Of a stretch of DNA of 64,000 bases, positions 25,995-39,900 are shown one piece after another. The stretch is from the NCBI GenBank assembly GCA_004352715.1, contig SCFE01000003.1, forward strand, positions 2,270,072 to 2,334,071, in the 5' to 3' direction. The notes under the pieces are model-generated. The model ran no database searches and was not told where the DNA came from. It saw only the letters and a program-made list of their open reading frames with translations. Source of the DNA: Hofstenia miamia. Lineage: Eukaryota; Xenacoelomorpha; Acoela. Position 1 is the stretch's first letter; each line of letters begins with the position of its first letter. The translations under genes were made by a program, and so were the position numbers.

Positions 25995-28678
25995 ACTACT
26001 ACTACTACTACTACTAATGAAGAGCAAGGAAATCTATTCCATTTATTGAAATTTTTATAATTGCAGAGACCTAAAGAGTTTTGTGATATAGCGAAATGTT
26101 GTATAATAAACATCTATATGAAGAAGTGGAAAGCTAATTATATATTAATCGATAATAATAAAGGTGCAACAAATCGTAGTAATAAGCCTATTCATGAAAA
26201 GAATGTAAGTTATTATTGTATTATCCATATAAGTTCTAAAGCATATGAACTCTGCTGTGCTGACGTCGTGAATATCTCTCTTGCAAAATATTTTACTTCT
26301 CCTTGGAAATGACAATAAACTTCCGATTGCTTATTGATAATAAGAAATTCAATCATCTTCTTATTGTCATCTAATGAGACTGATTCACGAAAGGGTATTT
26401 ACGTTACACTTGTTCAAAAAAAGAAGGGAGACTTAATTGGATTATTACACTATGTAGCAACTAATAAGCATATAGAAACACAAAATTACTGTTTTGTTGA
26501 AGACTTGAGAGCCCTTCGAATCAACGATATTTACTTCACTGATTTCTATTGGAGTGTCATTGACTGAAGCTGATTCACTTACTTCTAAAATTTAATGTCA
26601 AAAATCAAGAAATTTCTCGAAATCTAATATATCATTAAATTTATATAGTACACATAATTTATTTATGATACTAGCAAATAAGACATATTATTTAATTGGT
26701 GGACTTGTATGTTTGTGATAAGATGGTAATAATATTTAAAACAGGCTTACGACTGTCAAGACTTTGTAAATTGATCAAATCGCAATAGACACCCTTTGCT
26801 GCTATAAGCTCACAATGCGTTCCAGATTCTTGGATTTTTCCATGTTCCATAACAACAATGGAAGCAGCATCTTTTATGGTTGATAGGCGATGAGCAATCA
26901 CAATAGTAGTACGACCCTCCTTAGCCTAAATACTCGGTCATATTGTATATCCCTAAAAAGAATTTGCTTTTAATCTGGGGCCTAAATTTATTAGGAAACC
27001 ATGGAGATAGAAATATCAAAGTCTTGAAAATGTAGTTGAAGGTTTTGAAGAAGAGATGCGATCTACTCAATTTCTTGCACAATTCGAGGAACATAAATAT
27101 ATTTTGAACATTTATTGTACAGATATCTTCTAACATTCCTAAACTTTTCCAATGCTATGTGGATAAAACAATCATATCAGAGGAAGAAAGGAAAAAAAGT
27201 GATAAACGGAAATAAAATTCCTGAAGAATTAAATGAACAAGTGCATGCATATTTTATTAGCTTAAATCTAATTTATCGATGGGTAGTGATCTAATCCAAT
27301 AATACGTTCTTTATGTAACAATCTTATGAATGTTGCTGATATAACTCAATATGTCTACGGAAAATCTTACTCAGCAGTAGTGCTCCTTTTAAATTTAGCT
27401 AAAAAATAATAAAGCTATTAGAAGAAAAAGATGTAAATGGATTATTAAATCAATGCTATTACTTTTCAAACGCACTAGACAAAATCTACATCATTTACTT
27501 TTTCAAAAACAAGTAATGATGGATTTTCCTTGAAGGCTACAAAATGAATAGAATATTATCTATGTACAAGATTTTTCTGTGAACGGCTTGGATCTGTTCG
27601 AACTAGTGCTAGACGAGTTTCAAGTATTTAGATTTATCAAAAAATATTGACAATTATCTATAACCAATATAAAATATATACTGAAGATAATTTGATTTGA
27701 TATCCAGTTACCATTTTTAAAAGAAAGAAAGCATGTTATCAGCAAAGCCTTTCATACGGGCACATTTAGATATTAAGCATCCTCTTCATTCAATGATTAT
27801 TATCGAAACATTAGATAAAAGTAGGAAATGTAAATATGAAATTTACAAAAGTGGAAGAAGAAGGGGCAATATATTCCACATTTCTCACGTATATTAAGTC
27901 AAAAAGAATATGGAAATTTTCATTAGCGTTTCTACATTTGTAAAATATTTTTATAAATATGTGCTTTCATAATAAAATTTTAAAAAGTTTGCTTTAGACT
28001 TAGTATCGATTTTCAATTTATGTAAAAATGCAAATAGCAAGGTACTTGTTTTAGTCATTCAAAAAATCATAAGAAATTTATTCAATTCAATTGAATTTGG
28101 TAATATATTTACAAGAAATCGTTCCCAAAACTTTACTATGAAAACCTTAGATTTGAAAAAAAATTACGGTATGCACAGGTCCAGCAATATTATATTCATT
28201 CATGTAATAAGAATGCTTTCGTGACGTAATTTTACAAGTTAGATTGAAATTATAATTATTCCCAAACAGCAACAAATGCATATACAACTTTAAAAATCAG
28301 ACTTGTTCATGTTTACAGGTTTGGGTAATCAAATGCTGTTACCTTTTCTAAGGCGCTTTGAACAATTCGTTCGTTCTCAGAATCCAATGCACTTGTAGCT
28401 TCGTCTAGGAGCAGTATTTTGGGCTGCTTAACAATAGCACGTGCAATAGCTAGTCTTTGTTTTTGTCCACCTGATAAATTAACTGCATGATCCCCAACAA
28501 TAGTGTCCAATCCCTAAGCTCAATGCAAGTCACAAAAATTAAGTGCAAATCTTTTGCCGTTTACAAATTCCTATGTTTACCTAAATAAGAAACAATCCAC
28601 AAATAGGATATAATAATTTAATTTGATTAATTAATACTAACAACAACAACAACAACAATAATAATAATAATAATAATG

Positions 28679-28734
<56 letters not shown>

Positions 28735-31700
28735 CAGAAGGGATGCAAGACGAAGACAAGAGGATGCAAAGATCAGTTGTTGATAGACCAGGCAGTGGTG
28801 GAGAATTGTAGAAGAAGGAAGACAAACTTGGCAATGGCATGGATAGACTACAGGAAGGCATATGACAGCATTTCACATAAGTGGGTATTGAAGACGTTAG
28901 AGGCTAATGGAGTTTCACAGAAATGGGTTGAGTTTCTAGAGAGGAAGATGGGAAAGTGGCAGACTGAGATAGATGGGCACAGGCTGAGGCTTAGGCGAGG
29001 CATATTCCAGGGAGACAGCTTAGCGCCACTACTGTTTGTAGTTAGCTTNNNNNNNNNNNNNNNNNNNNNNNNNNNNNNNNNNNNNNNNNNNNNNNNNNNN
29101 NNNNNNNNNNNNNNNNNNNNNNNNNNNNNNNNNNNNNNNNNNNNNNNNNNNNNNNNNNNNNNNNNNNNNNNNNNNNNNNNNNNNNNNNNNNNNNNNNNNN
29201 NNNNNNNNNNNNNNNNNNNNNNNNNNNNNNNNNNNNNNNNNNNNNNNNNNNNNNNNNNNNNNNNNNNNNNNNNNNNNNNNNNNNNNNNNNNNNNNNNNNN
29301 NNNNNNNNNNNNNNNNNNNNNNNNNNNNNNNNNNNNNNNNNNNNNNNNNNNNNNNNNNNNNNNNNNNNNNNNNNNNNNNNNNNNNNNNNNNNNNNNNNNN
29401 NNNNNNNNNNNNNNNNNNNNNNNNNNNNNNNNNNNNNNNNNNNNNNNNNNNNNNNNNNNNNNNNNNNNNNNNNNNNNNNNNNNNNNNNNNNNNNNNNNNN
29501 NNNNNNNNNNNNNNNNNNNNNNNNNNNNNNNNNNNNNNNNNNNNNNNNNNNNNNNNNNNNNNNNNNNNNNNNNNNNNNNNNNNNNNNNNNNNNNNNNNNN
29601 NNNNNNNNNNNNNNNNNNNNNNNNNNNNNNNNNNNNNNNNNNNNNNNNNNNNNNNNNNNNNNNNNNNNNNNNNNNNNNNNNNNNNNNNNNNNNNNNNNNN
29701 NNNNNNNNNNNNNNNNNNNNNNNNNNNNNNNNNNNNNNNNNNNNNNNNNNNNNNNNNNNNNNNNNNNNNNNNNNNNNNNNNNNNNNNNNNNNNNNNNNNN
29801 NNNNNNNNNNNNNNNNNNNNNNNNNNNNNNNNNNNNNNNNNNNNNNNNNNNNNNNNNNNNNNNNNNNNNNNNNNNNNNNNNNNNNNNNNNNNNNNNNNNN
29901 NNNNNNNNNNNNNNNNNNNNNNNNNNNNNNNNNNNNNNNNNNNNNNNNNNNNNNNNNNNNNNNNNNNNNNNNNNNNNNNNNNNNNNNNNNNNNNNNNNNN
30001 NNNNNNNNGATGGAATCAGAGAGACAAACAATGTATAGGCAGAAGGCAATGCATGGAGAATACTGGAGGAACACAGAAAAGTGTGATAGAGAAGAGAGCA
30101 ACAAGTGGTTAAAGAAGGCAGGACTGAAGAGAGAAACAGAAGCACTAATAATGGCAGCACAGGAGCAAGCAATAAGAACAAACTGGGTGAAGAAGCATAT
30201 AGACAGAAGAGTAGAAGTTAGTGATAAGTGTAGGCTATGTAAGAAAGAGGCGGAGACAGTAGATCATCTGATAGCAGGGTGTGAGAAGTTGGCACAGAAT
30301 GAGTATAAGTTCAGGCATGACAAGGTGGGAAGAATGGTACACTGGAGTTTGAGCAGGCAGCATGGGTTAGAAGCAGGAGACAAGTGGTATGAGCACAAGC
30401 CACAGGGCGTCATAGAAAATGAGAAGGTTAAGATACTGTGGGACTTCAACATACAGACGAGCAAAGTGATAGAAGCACGGAGGCCAGACATGGTAGTGAT
30501 AGACAAAGAGCAAAGATTAGGAACAGTGATAGACATAGCAGTACCAAAGGACAGAAATGTAGAAAGCAAGGAGAAAGAGAAGATAGACAAGTACAGGCAG
30601 TTGGCAGAGGAAATAGAAAGGCTGTGGAAGCTAAAGAAAGTTGAAGTAGTCCCGGTAGTTGCAGGAGCACTAGGAGCAGTGAGTAAGAAGCATAAGAGAT
30701 ACTTGGAGGTGTTGGGAGTACCAAAGTGGGGAGGAGCAGTAGCACAGAAGGCAGCATTGTTAGGAACAGCTAGAGTCCTCAGGAAAGCTCTCAGACTCCC
30801 TGGGAACTGGTGAGTTCCCCGAGCTGAGAGGGATACCAGCATGAAGCTGTGAGAAAGTAAGGAAATAATAATTAAATGAGTAAAAAACAACTGATAAAAA
30901 AATTCGAAATTTACAATTAAAGACAATGAAATAATCTAAGATAGTGATCAGGAAACATTCTTGGGCATTTGTCCTTATAAACATAGTCGTCTGTGAGGAG
31001 TATACATCTTAGTCTCTGGCTAGATCAGTTCTAGAAGGGCGCATATCATGCATTATGCGGTCGGGACGTTCCGAAATATCTTTATATAACTTCTCGTCTT
31101 TGACTTTTGCTATAACTTTTGTAAGAAAATAGTCGCCTATAATGTCAATATATACTCTTTCCAATACAAAGAGTCGATTTTATCAAGGAGATATTAGGGG
31201 AACCACCTCAAACCTAAATTCCGTAAAGTCGAATAGGCTGAACCGATTGCTTATATAATAAGTTCAATTTGCATTTTGTGTAGCCCAAGGTTAAAGGAAT
31301 ACTTTTAGATAATCACCTTATCAAATTCCATAACAAATTCATATGCATTGGCCAACTTAAGAGCTTTTATTACATCGGCATCAGTCAATTTGGCATCTGC
31401 CTGACCATATGAGATGTTTTCCCTGATACTACATCCAAAAAGTGCTGGTTCCTGAGACACAAATCCTATCTAAGTATAATAAATATTAGATTAAATAAAA
31501 TACTGTTATGGGCATCTGTGATTTGTTAACTTAGTAATTCTAGGCTATCCAGTGGCAGATGTCCGTGATACTGTGAATTTTAAAATATTTAAAACTATAT
31601 TTTTGTGATTAGTTAAAAATAAAAATAACCAAATGAAAACAATTTTGTTAGAATATTAGTTAATTTGTAGGCATTTAGACTAATAAATTTGATAATCATG

Positions 31701-33060
31701 GGTATTCAATGAATGATGAACACAAATGTTGATGATAAATATGCTTGTATTAAATATGTATAAATATTCATTGAATAAATATTACCTGATTTCTTAACCA
31801 TTTTAGATTCAAATCCTTAATATTTACACCATCAAGGTAAATTTCTCCATTGGTAACATCATAAAAACGCTCTATTAATTTTATGACTGTCGATTTTCCA
31901 GAGCCGCTGTGTCCCACAAGAGCCAAAGTTGAACCAGCCTCCACTCTTAATGATAATCCCTTGAAAATCTACACTTAAAATTTAGCAGATTGTAAGTTTT
32001 CCAAAAATATTTACGGTTATATCAGGTCTAGTTGGGTAATGAAATTCAACATTTTTAAATTCAATAGAACCATTAACGTTTTCGACTTTTAAACCATAAT
32101 TTTCGTTTACATCAATAGATGGCGTCTAAACATAAATGATTATAATTATCAAATGCAGTTATTCACTATTTTCATTTTTTATATTTTATCATTTCAATAT
32201 TGATTAAAAACATAAAACTAAATCCAAAAGCTTGGAAACCATTTATTAGTAATAGTTTGCAAGAGATGCATAAATATCTCCAATATGCCCAAAGAACTTA
32301 TTTTGTCAACACATTTAAGCAATGTGATTACTAAGAAAAATCTATATTTATAGAATTAATATGCAATACTAATGCAACTTACTTTGTTTATGACATAATA
32401 TATAAAAGACAGAGACCCTTTCATTTGCGAAATAACATTGAAAATGGGAGCAACCTGTCCCAAAGACATTGAACCAATCACAAGTGCGTAGAAAACTATG
32501 ATAACTTCTGCTGCAGTCATTTGTCCTGATGCTACCTAGATAAAATCATGATATTGTACTAATCCCTGATAAGCACTTAAATGAAAAGCTACAAACATAT
32601 TTAAACATTGACGTACTTTTCATTATACATATTGAAAATCATACTTATTTTGGTCATGATAATGTTGGTGCCTCAAATAATGATATTCGATTTGAGTTAT
32701 TGATTATTTCCCTAATTATATTTGAATGTACTTTCAATACACAATCCCAAATGCCAGTAATTATAATTTTTTTATAGATTTATAAGATACTGAAAAATAA
32801 ATATTGACTGGTTTTATGAGAATATATATCATTCATGGAAAACTCATAGAGTCAATAAGAGTAATTTTTTTCTTGAAAAATTTCAATTTTATGAAGTTAA
32901 TATTTGCAAAGCACTGTGAAAATAACTCTTGTAGTTCATTAAAACTTTGGAAATAATTTTCTGAGAAAAAATATTTATAGGTGCAACAATACTTCAAAAG
33001 CCTGTTTGCATAGAGCTGCTGCAAAGACAAGAATATATAAAAGCTAATATTTTACTTGCA

Positions 33061-33096
<36 letters not shown>

Positions 33097-36000
33097 TTTC
33101 TCTAGCCTTGACGATTTTGTTTTTTTCATTTCTCTAAATTTTCACTTATTTCCTAGAATTTCATCAAAGGTGTATAACGCATAATCTCAAATTCCAGGAT
33201 ATTTGAAACTTATTCGAATTCAATCCTGTGATTTGTTTGTTGGGGATGCCGAGATTATTTCCTATTGATGAGTTTGAAAGCACCTACAATTATCAATCAA
33301 TGTGTAAATTATTTGGCCTTACCTACATTAAGTGTAATTTGTACAATGAAGTATAGACATATGTTAACAGTGCTAAAAATGCCTAATATGCAACATTCAG
33401 GTATTTTCAAACAGGAAAAGCAACTTTAGGTGTGCATTAAGAAAACCTTCATATTAAATAAAACCTATAAACATCAAATGTATTCCTGCATAGCTATGAC
33501 GATTTTGTACAAAAATGCGAATACAGCATAAAAACTAAGATTCATAAATTTCAAAAAATTTTGGTAAAACGACTAGAGAGAAAGACAACAAACCTAATGA
33601 GTCTATTAAGGAAACGTATATTCACATAGGCATCCGCATAAAGACAATATTACAAATAAACTTTTTATGTCATTCTAATATATAGAATTTTAGCAATTGA
33701 TCAAACTTAATTAGCAATATATTTTTGTGCTGAATTCTGTATAATAATATAATATTTATATAGCAGTATAATAAATACTAGATGATTATGGATAGTGTAT
33801 TATGTGTAATCATGGGGCAGCCGGGATATTCAAATTTCGGAGTTACAATACTGTCCAAGTAGTCCCTATTGCTAAATAGGGACTACTTGGACATTAGTGT
33901 ACCTAGGCAACTAGCAGCTCTTGACTGTACTAAGCTTCCGGAGACACTTGCGATTTTGTCATATGTGAATTATCGTTCTTGGGCTTCTAGGCTGTTCTCC
34001 ATATTGCAATTCTCGGTAGAATCTACTGTCAAGCTATAGTATCAAACGTCGATAATAATGAATGGAAACAAGTAGGTTTTTTACATTTCTCTCAAGAATT
34101 TGCATTTTCCTGCTTGTCTCAGTTCTCTGCTTGCTTAATTCTGATCCAACAGCATGTACAATCTTTTTATTTTTCCAAAAACTGCACAGATACATTGATT
34201 TATTGATAAGTAAAATTCAATACTAAAAAATTTTTGTACTAAGCACACTATAGACTTATACTATTAGCCTCTTAGTTTTCTAAGGGAAACATCTCTGCTT
34301 GTCACTGGCAAGAAGCCAAAAACCGCAAGATTAAGCACGGATTAATTGTGCCTTTTCGATAGTTCAAAAATGTTAAAATTTCAAAAAAATTTAGATTCAA
34401 GATTGGTTAAATGGTGGCAATACTTTGCATAATTTCAGCTAAATCATATTATCTTTAAATATCTTAAATGCAAAATCAGTTAAGTCAACATTTTGACTTA
34501 GGATAAACATTTATTATTTTAGCTGTTTTAATATTTAATTATGTTGCTAATGTAAATTGTGAGCTAATTAAGAGGAAGCAAAGAATGGACCCTTAGATTT
34601 TTTCTGCTTCGAACTCACTCGAAACTTGACTCGGACGCGAAATGCAAAATATGGACACGCAGGGCCTTACTACAACCTTCGCTTAAGCTGTTGGCAACTT
34701 CAGCATTGAAATTAAGAAGCTTCATTCCATTTCTATTGTCAACTGTATTTAAATTAACCATTCACTTTGAACATAAACTTCAACCCGAATAATTATTTTG
34801 TATTAAATGATAATCAACGTGGTGCATTCCACTTAAAGACCTTTTCAATTTATTCAACTGGACTTAAAAGTGGAAAATTGGATTTGTAAATTATTGCTTT
34901 ACCATGCTGTAGAGGCCCATTGGACCATTCCCGTGAACTAGATCAAGAACAAAGCACGGAACGGGACGGATAACATTTAGACACGCAGATTTCCACTGTG
35001 TCGAAAATAAATTGTTAAACTGACCCAAGGCAGATCTTGTAACATTGTTAATCAAATGCCCGCCTTTCAGTTTATAAATATACATACATTGTACCAATAG
35101 TTTACTAAGTTCAGTTAGTCTTCTTCGGCAGTGCTTAGATACGATTAACTTTATGACTAAAGTGTAATTGGACGAGCAGCTTTCGACATCTTTGCAAAAA
35201 TTATAATATTGTTATACAGTTACAGTTGCTTTTATCGCTCTTTTCAAATGAGCGATAACTGCTTTCATTTATGAAAACGAGTAATTAATCATTTGGCGGG
35301 TCAAAATATGGAAAAATATATGAATAAAATTTGTTAAAATGATTCCCTTGAGAGTGGAATTCAGAAATCCAAAACCAATTCTCCCCAATTCTCCCAAACC
35401 AACCTAATTAATTGACAATTGGGGCCGCAATCAATAAATAATCCATCTAATTTTTTCCAATGACACCCAAGCCTTATTCCAACTCCAACTGACAAAATAT
35501 GAGTGGCCAATTAACCAATAATGTTAAGGTGGACATTTATAGGCGTATCAATATTGATGTTATTCTATAAAATCCAATTATATGTAGAGACATTTTACAT
35601 GCTAAATTGGTAAACGAAATGTTTTATATTTATATAAAAAAAATATTACATTTTAAAGTGACAAAGTCAATGTTGGAAATCTGACGAGTAAGGAGATTTT
35701 ACACAAACTCCCGAATGATCTTTCGCACCCCTCCCCCGCATACTCCAATACAAAAATTTAATAAAATTGGCTAAGAAATCCTAAAAATTAAATTGCTGAC
35801 AAAATATAATAAAGTTTTCTTAGTGTTCAGAATGATGATCAGGTAATTATGAATTAAATTATTAACTCTAAATAAAATATCAGCAGTCGTATTTGCCAAT
35901 CGCGACTGTAAGTCGATTTTAAATAACAATTGACAATGTTATGTTTGTTGTTGTGACTTTTCGGCAAATATGATCAAGGAGGACAATTGACAAAATGGGT

Positions 36001-36905
36001 AGTAATTCAGAGTATAGCTAACGATACAAACTTCTAAAACTTATGCTTAAGATGGTTTACGTAGGTCGTAACAAGTACGCACTTAAAACTTTGTTTGTGT
36101 TGATAAATACTTCTCAAATCATTTCTGGTTCCGGCATGACTGTCAAACTATGTTATCACAGAGTAGATGGTAGATTTCATCACAACATATCTTGTAGTAA
36201 GCAGCATTTAAGAAAGGTTTGTAGGCATACTGATTTCTCAGGTGGGGTCTCATGAACAATACCTGATAAGCTATAAAAGATTTATTCAGCTAAATTTTAC
36301 TAATTTTTAACTATTTAAAAAATAAAATTCAGCTGAATTTTCAGGCCGACTGAGTCCGTAGCAACGACCCTAAACAAATGTATGGGAAAAGTTCATACCG
36401 CATTAAATTTTTCAAGGATTGTAACTATGAATTTTAAATTACAAATTACATGTACATTGTTTTTAAGTTGAAATTTAAATTACTTTGCATTTAAGTAAAA
36501 ATTGAAATAATGTTAAGGAATGTAACAGATTGAAACAACTATTCTGTAATCGTAGATAATGCACTTTATTTAACCTGAATATCAATCAATATGAGTTTTT
36601 GTATGCAATATGCATGTAAATACCTCTCGTGGTCCAATGAAAAATGCTACACCATAGAAAGAGAACAACACTGTTATAAAGGCACCAAGCGTAAGCCCTG
36701 CCAACGATGCGTTTCGAGCATCCGCCTTTTGAGCATTTTTTAGAAAACCATCATACCTAAAAAAGCATTGAGTGAAATTCGAAACTTATTGTAACAGTGA
36801 ATATAAATTCTTAGCTATACAAAAGCGTCTTGACGTTCTAAAGCTTCAATTAAATTTCATATATTCTTCAAAAAAGAAATTCAATTTTCTTTATTTTTAA
36901 ATCAA

Positions 36906-36942
<37 letters not shown>

Positions 36943-39900
36943 AATTAGTGATGTATGAGTAGGGGTACTACCCGGCGGGTACGGGTACTGGTAAGCTTTC
37001 CATTCCATATTATGTGCATCATAAAAAGAAATTCCTAAAATGATCTTTTGGATAAAATTTGGAAACAATTTGCATATATTCTGCATGACCTATTTTTCTA
37101 TAGAGATGCACTAGGAAGACGTGCTTAGAATTTGACTTAGATCTGGGCGCCGCCGCCGAGAGTTTTGAAACGGCGTGGGTCGGCGTGGAAACATTCAAGA
37201 AATAATGATTTGAATAACAAAATTTCAAATTGTTCGTAGTACAATTTGATTGAAAATATGTAACNNNNNNNNNNNNNNNNNNNNNNNNNNNNNNNNNNNN
37301 NNNNNNNNNNNNNNNNNNNNNNNNNNNNNNNNNNNNNNNNNNNNNNNNNNNNNNNNNNNNNNNNNNNNNNNNNNNNNNNNNNNNNNNNNNNNNNNNNNNN
37401 NNNNNNNNNNNNNNNNNNNNNNNNNNNNNNNNNNNNNNNNNNNNNNNNNNNNNNNNNNNNNNNNNNNNNNNNNNNNNNNNNNNNNNNNNNNNNNNNNNNN
37501 NNNNNNNNNNNNNNNNNNNNNNNNNNNNNNNNNNNNNNNNNNNNNNNNNNNNNNNNNNNNNNNNNNNNNNNNNNNNNNNNNNNNNNNNNNNNNNNNNNNN
37601 NNNNNNNNNNNNNNNNNNNNNNNNNNNNNNNNNNNNNNNNNNNNNNNNNNNNNNNNNNNNNNNNNNNNNNNNNNNNNNNNNNNNNNNNNNNNNNNNNNNN
37701 NNNNNNNNNNNNNNNNNNNNNNNNNNNNNNNNNNNNNNNNNNNNNNNNNNNNNNNNNNNNNNNNNNNNNNNNNNNNNNNNNNNNNNNNNNNNNNNNNNNN
37801 NNNNNNNNNNNNNNNNNNNNNNNNNNNNNNNNNNNNNNNNNNNNNNNNNNNNNNNNNNNNNNNNNNNNNNNNNNNNNNNNNNNNNNNNNNNNNNNNNNNN
37901 NNNNNNNNNNNNNNNNNNNNNNNNNNNNNNNNNNNNNNNNNNNNNNNNNNNNNNNNNNNNNNNNNNNNNNNNNNNNNNNNNNNNNNNNNNNNNNNNNNNN
38001 NNNNNNNNNNNNNNNNNNNNNNNNNNNNNNNNNNNNNNNNNNNNNNNNNNNNNNNNNNNNNNNNNNNNNNNNNNNNNNNNNNNNNNNNNNNNNNNNNNNN
38101 NNNNNNNNNNNNNNNNNNNNNNNNNNNNNNNNNNNNNNNNNNNNNNNNNNNNNNNNNNNNNNNNNNNNNNNNNNNNNNNNNNNNNNNNNNNNNNNNNNNN
38201 NNNNNNNNNNNNNNNNNNNNNNNNNNNNNNNNNNNNNNNNNNNNNNNNNNNNNNNNNNNNNNNNTAGGATTAGAATTTGAGCTGCATTACAAAATGTCAT
38301 CTTGCGTGATAATTAATGCACGTGCGTTCCCGTCGAAAATCACGGTCTAGGCGCAAATGATGTTAAGTTCCAAAACTTGGAGCCCGGGCCCTTTATTAGC
38401 TCTCCCATAGCTCTTGCTGAATTTCAAAAAATAGCTCACTCGCTTGACACTTCCGAGAGATATTTTTACAATTATGCAAAGTTGGATAGGAATTCGAAAA
38501 AAAATTAGGCCTAGCTTCGCACACAAACGGACACATACACACAATTTAACTCACCTTTATTAAAATAATTGTTATGACCTACATGTATTTCTATTACTTC
38601 GGGTCGTTATATGTACCCACAAGCTATGGCATGAACATTTTTTTAAGAAAATTTTGAAGCAGCCAGTCACGCCACGCCGATTCACGCCACCGCGGCCGCT
38701 GATGAATTTTATAGCCCACGCCGCCGTCGATATAAATTTTAACGGCGTCCAGCTCTAATTTGACTTATTCGATGAAAAGTGAATGACAAGTAGAAATAAA
38801 TTTTAATGATAAGCAGACGTGATATTGACTTGAAGTTACCTTGGGCTTCAAAAACGCTTGTAATATGACATTTGTTTTTTCTTTATTTTTATATAATTCT
38901 TATTTGATTTTCTCTTTATCAAATGTACTATTAAAAAATTTCAATTCTTTCTGATTTTTTGAATTTACACGTAGATAAACATCATCATAACATAATTCCT
39001 ATAAAAATATTGCTAAGCAGACGTACTTTGCAGCTTCTTTTTCCATTCCTCCGAAAGCTACAACAGTTCTAATAGAAGATAAGACTTGCTCTGCAACGCC
39101 TCCAGCGGCGGCGTAGTTCGTTTGGCGTTTTCTTATTCTAGAACTTGCATTCTAAAACATTTTACATTCATAAGATTACAAAATGCACGGGAATTGCGTT
39201 TAGCAATATTATATATTATTACAATATAAGAAATACTCTTGTAAGTGCTCTTATAAGTTTCATCTACCACATACATTTCAAAAAGGTATTACCAGACGTA
39301 AATCTTTAAAATACTAATTTTACTATCAACTAATGCATACAATGAAAGAAGTTCAAAAGTCGGATCAATATATTGATTTATTAATACCTATAAAAGAACT
39401 ATTGCAAAAACGACTGAAATTATGTTATAATGTAAACTTTCAATACAGATGGTCTCATTTGGATCACCTATGCAATAGAAAAGCTTTGTTGGAAATATAG
39501 ATTGGGTCTAAATACGATTTATGTCTATCATTTTTACGCACTTCCTATTTTACTGAACTTTTCTCAAAAGATCTACAATAGATTATTAATTTAAAAGTAA
39601 TAAAAAATTACCATAGTGAATATCCACCACATTAATGAGATCACTGGAAGACACAGAGACATTATGAGTGCCAATTTAAATCCATAGAAAAAAGACACAA
39701 AGAAACCGCAGATGAAAACCCCAAAGTTTTGGATGCAAATACACATCTTGTCGGAAACTCCTTCTCGAATATGATCAATGTCTCTAAATAAAAAATAATT
39801 AGAACGCAAACAATGAAATGTTTTGAAATTTGATTTCATTTCTCATCTTTTTTTTCCAAAATTTCGATATTCGGTTGCAAATTGGATTTTCCTTGGAGAC

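Larger units (their letters stand above)
32536..36623. other. ABCB intron 8, mostly featureless
   Basis: 4.1 kb holding a (TA)n tract and the perfect palindrome at 33852; no exon or transposase recognised. Confidence 0.55.

Noticed and set aside
25919-26113. Poly-serine/poly-valine protein
   Set aside because: Translation of the (CTA)n microsatellite.
26320-26400. Second possible linker exon on the minus strand ([15 protein letters not shown])
   Set aside because: No acceptor in the right place, and adding it breaks the phase chain between exons 15 and 16.
26334-26567. 77-codon plus-strand frame
   Set aside because: No known motif; it overlaps the phase-correct linker exon of ABCB on the other strand.
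28777-30813. A 678-codon single protein
   Set aside because: 960 N bases lie inside; only the flanking LINE-encoded parts are supported, so it is reported as a retroelement, not a host gene.
30264-30926. 220-codon frame on the minus strand
   Set aside because: Serine/leucine-rich antisense shadow of the LINE endonuclease domain.
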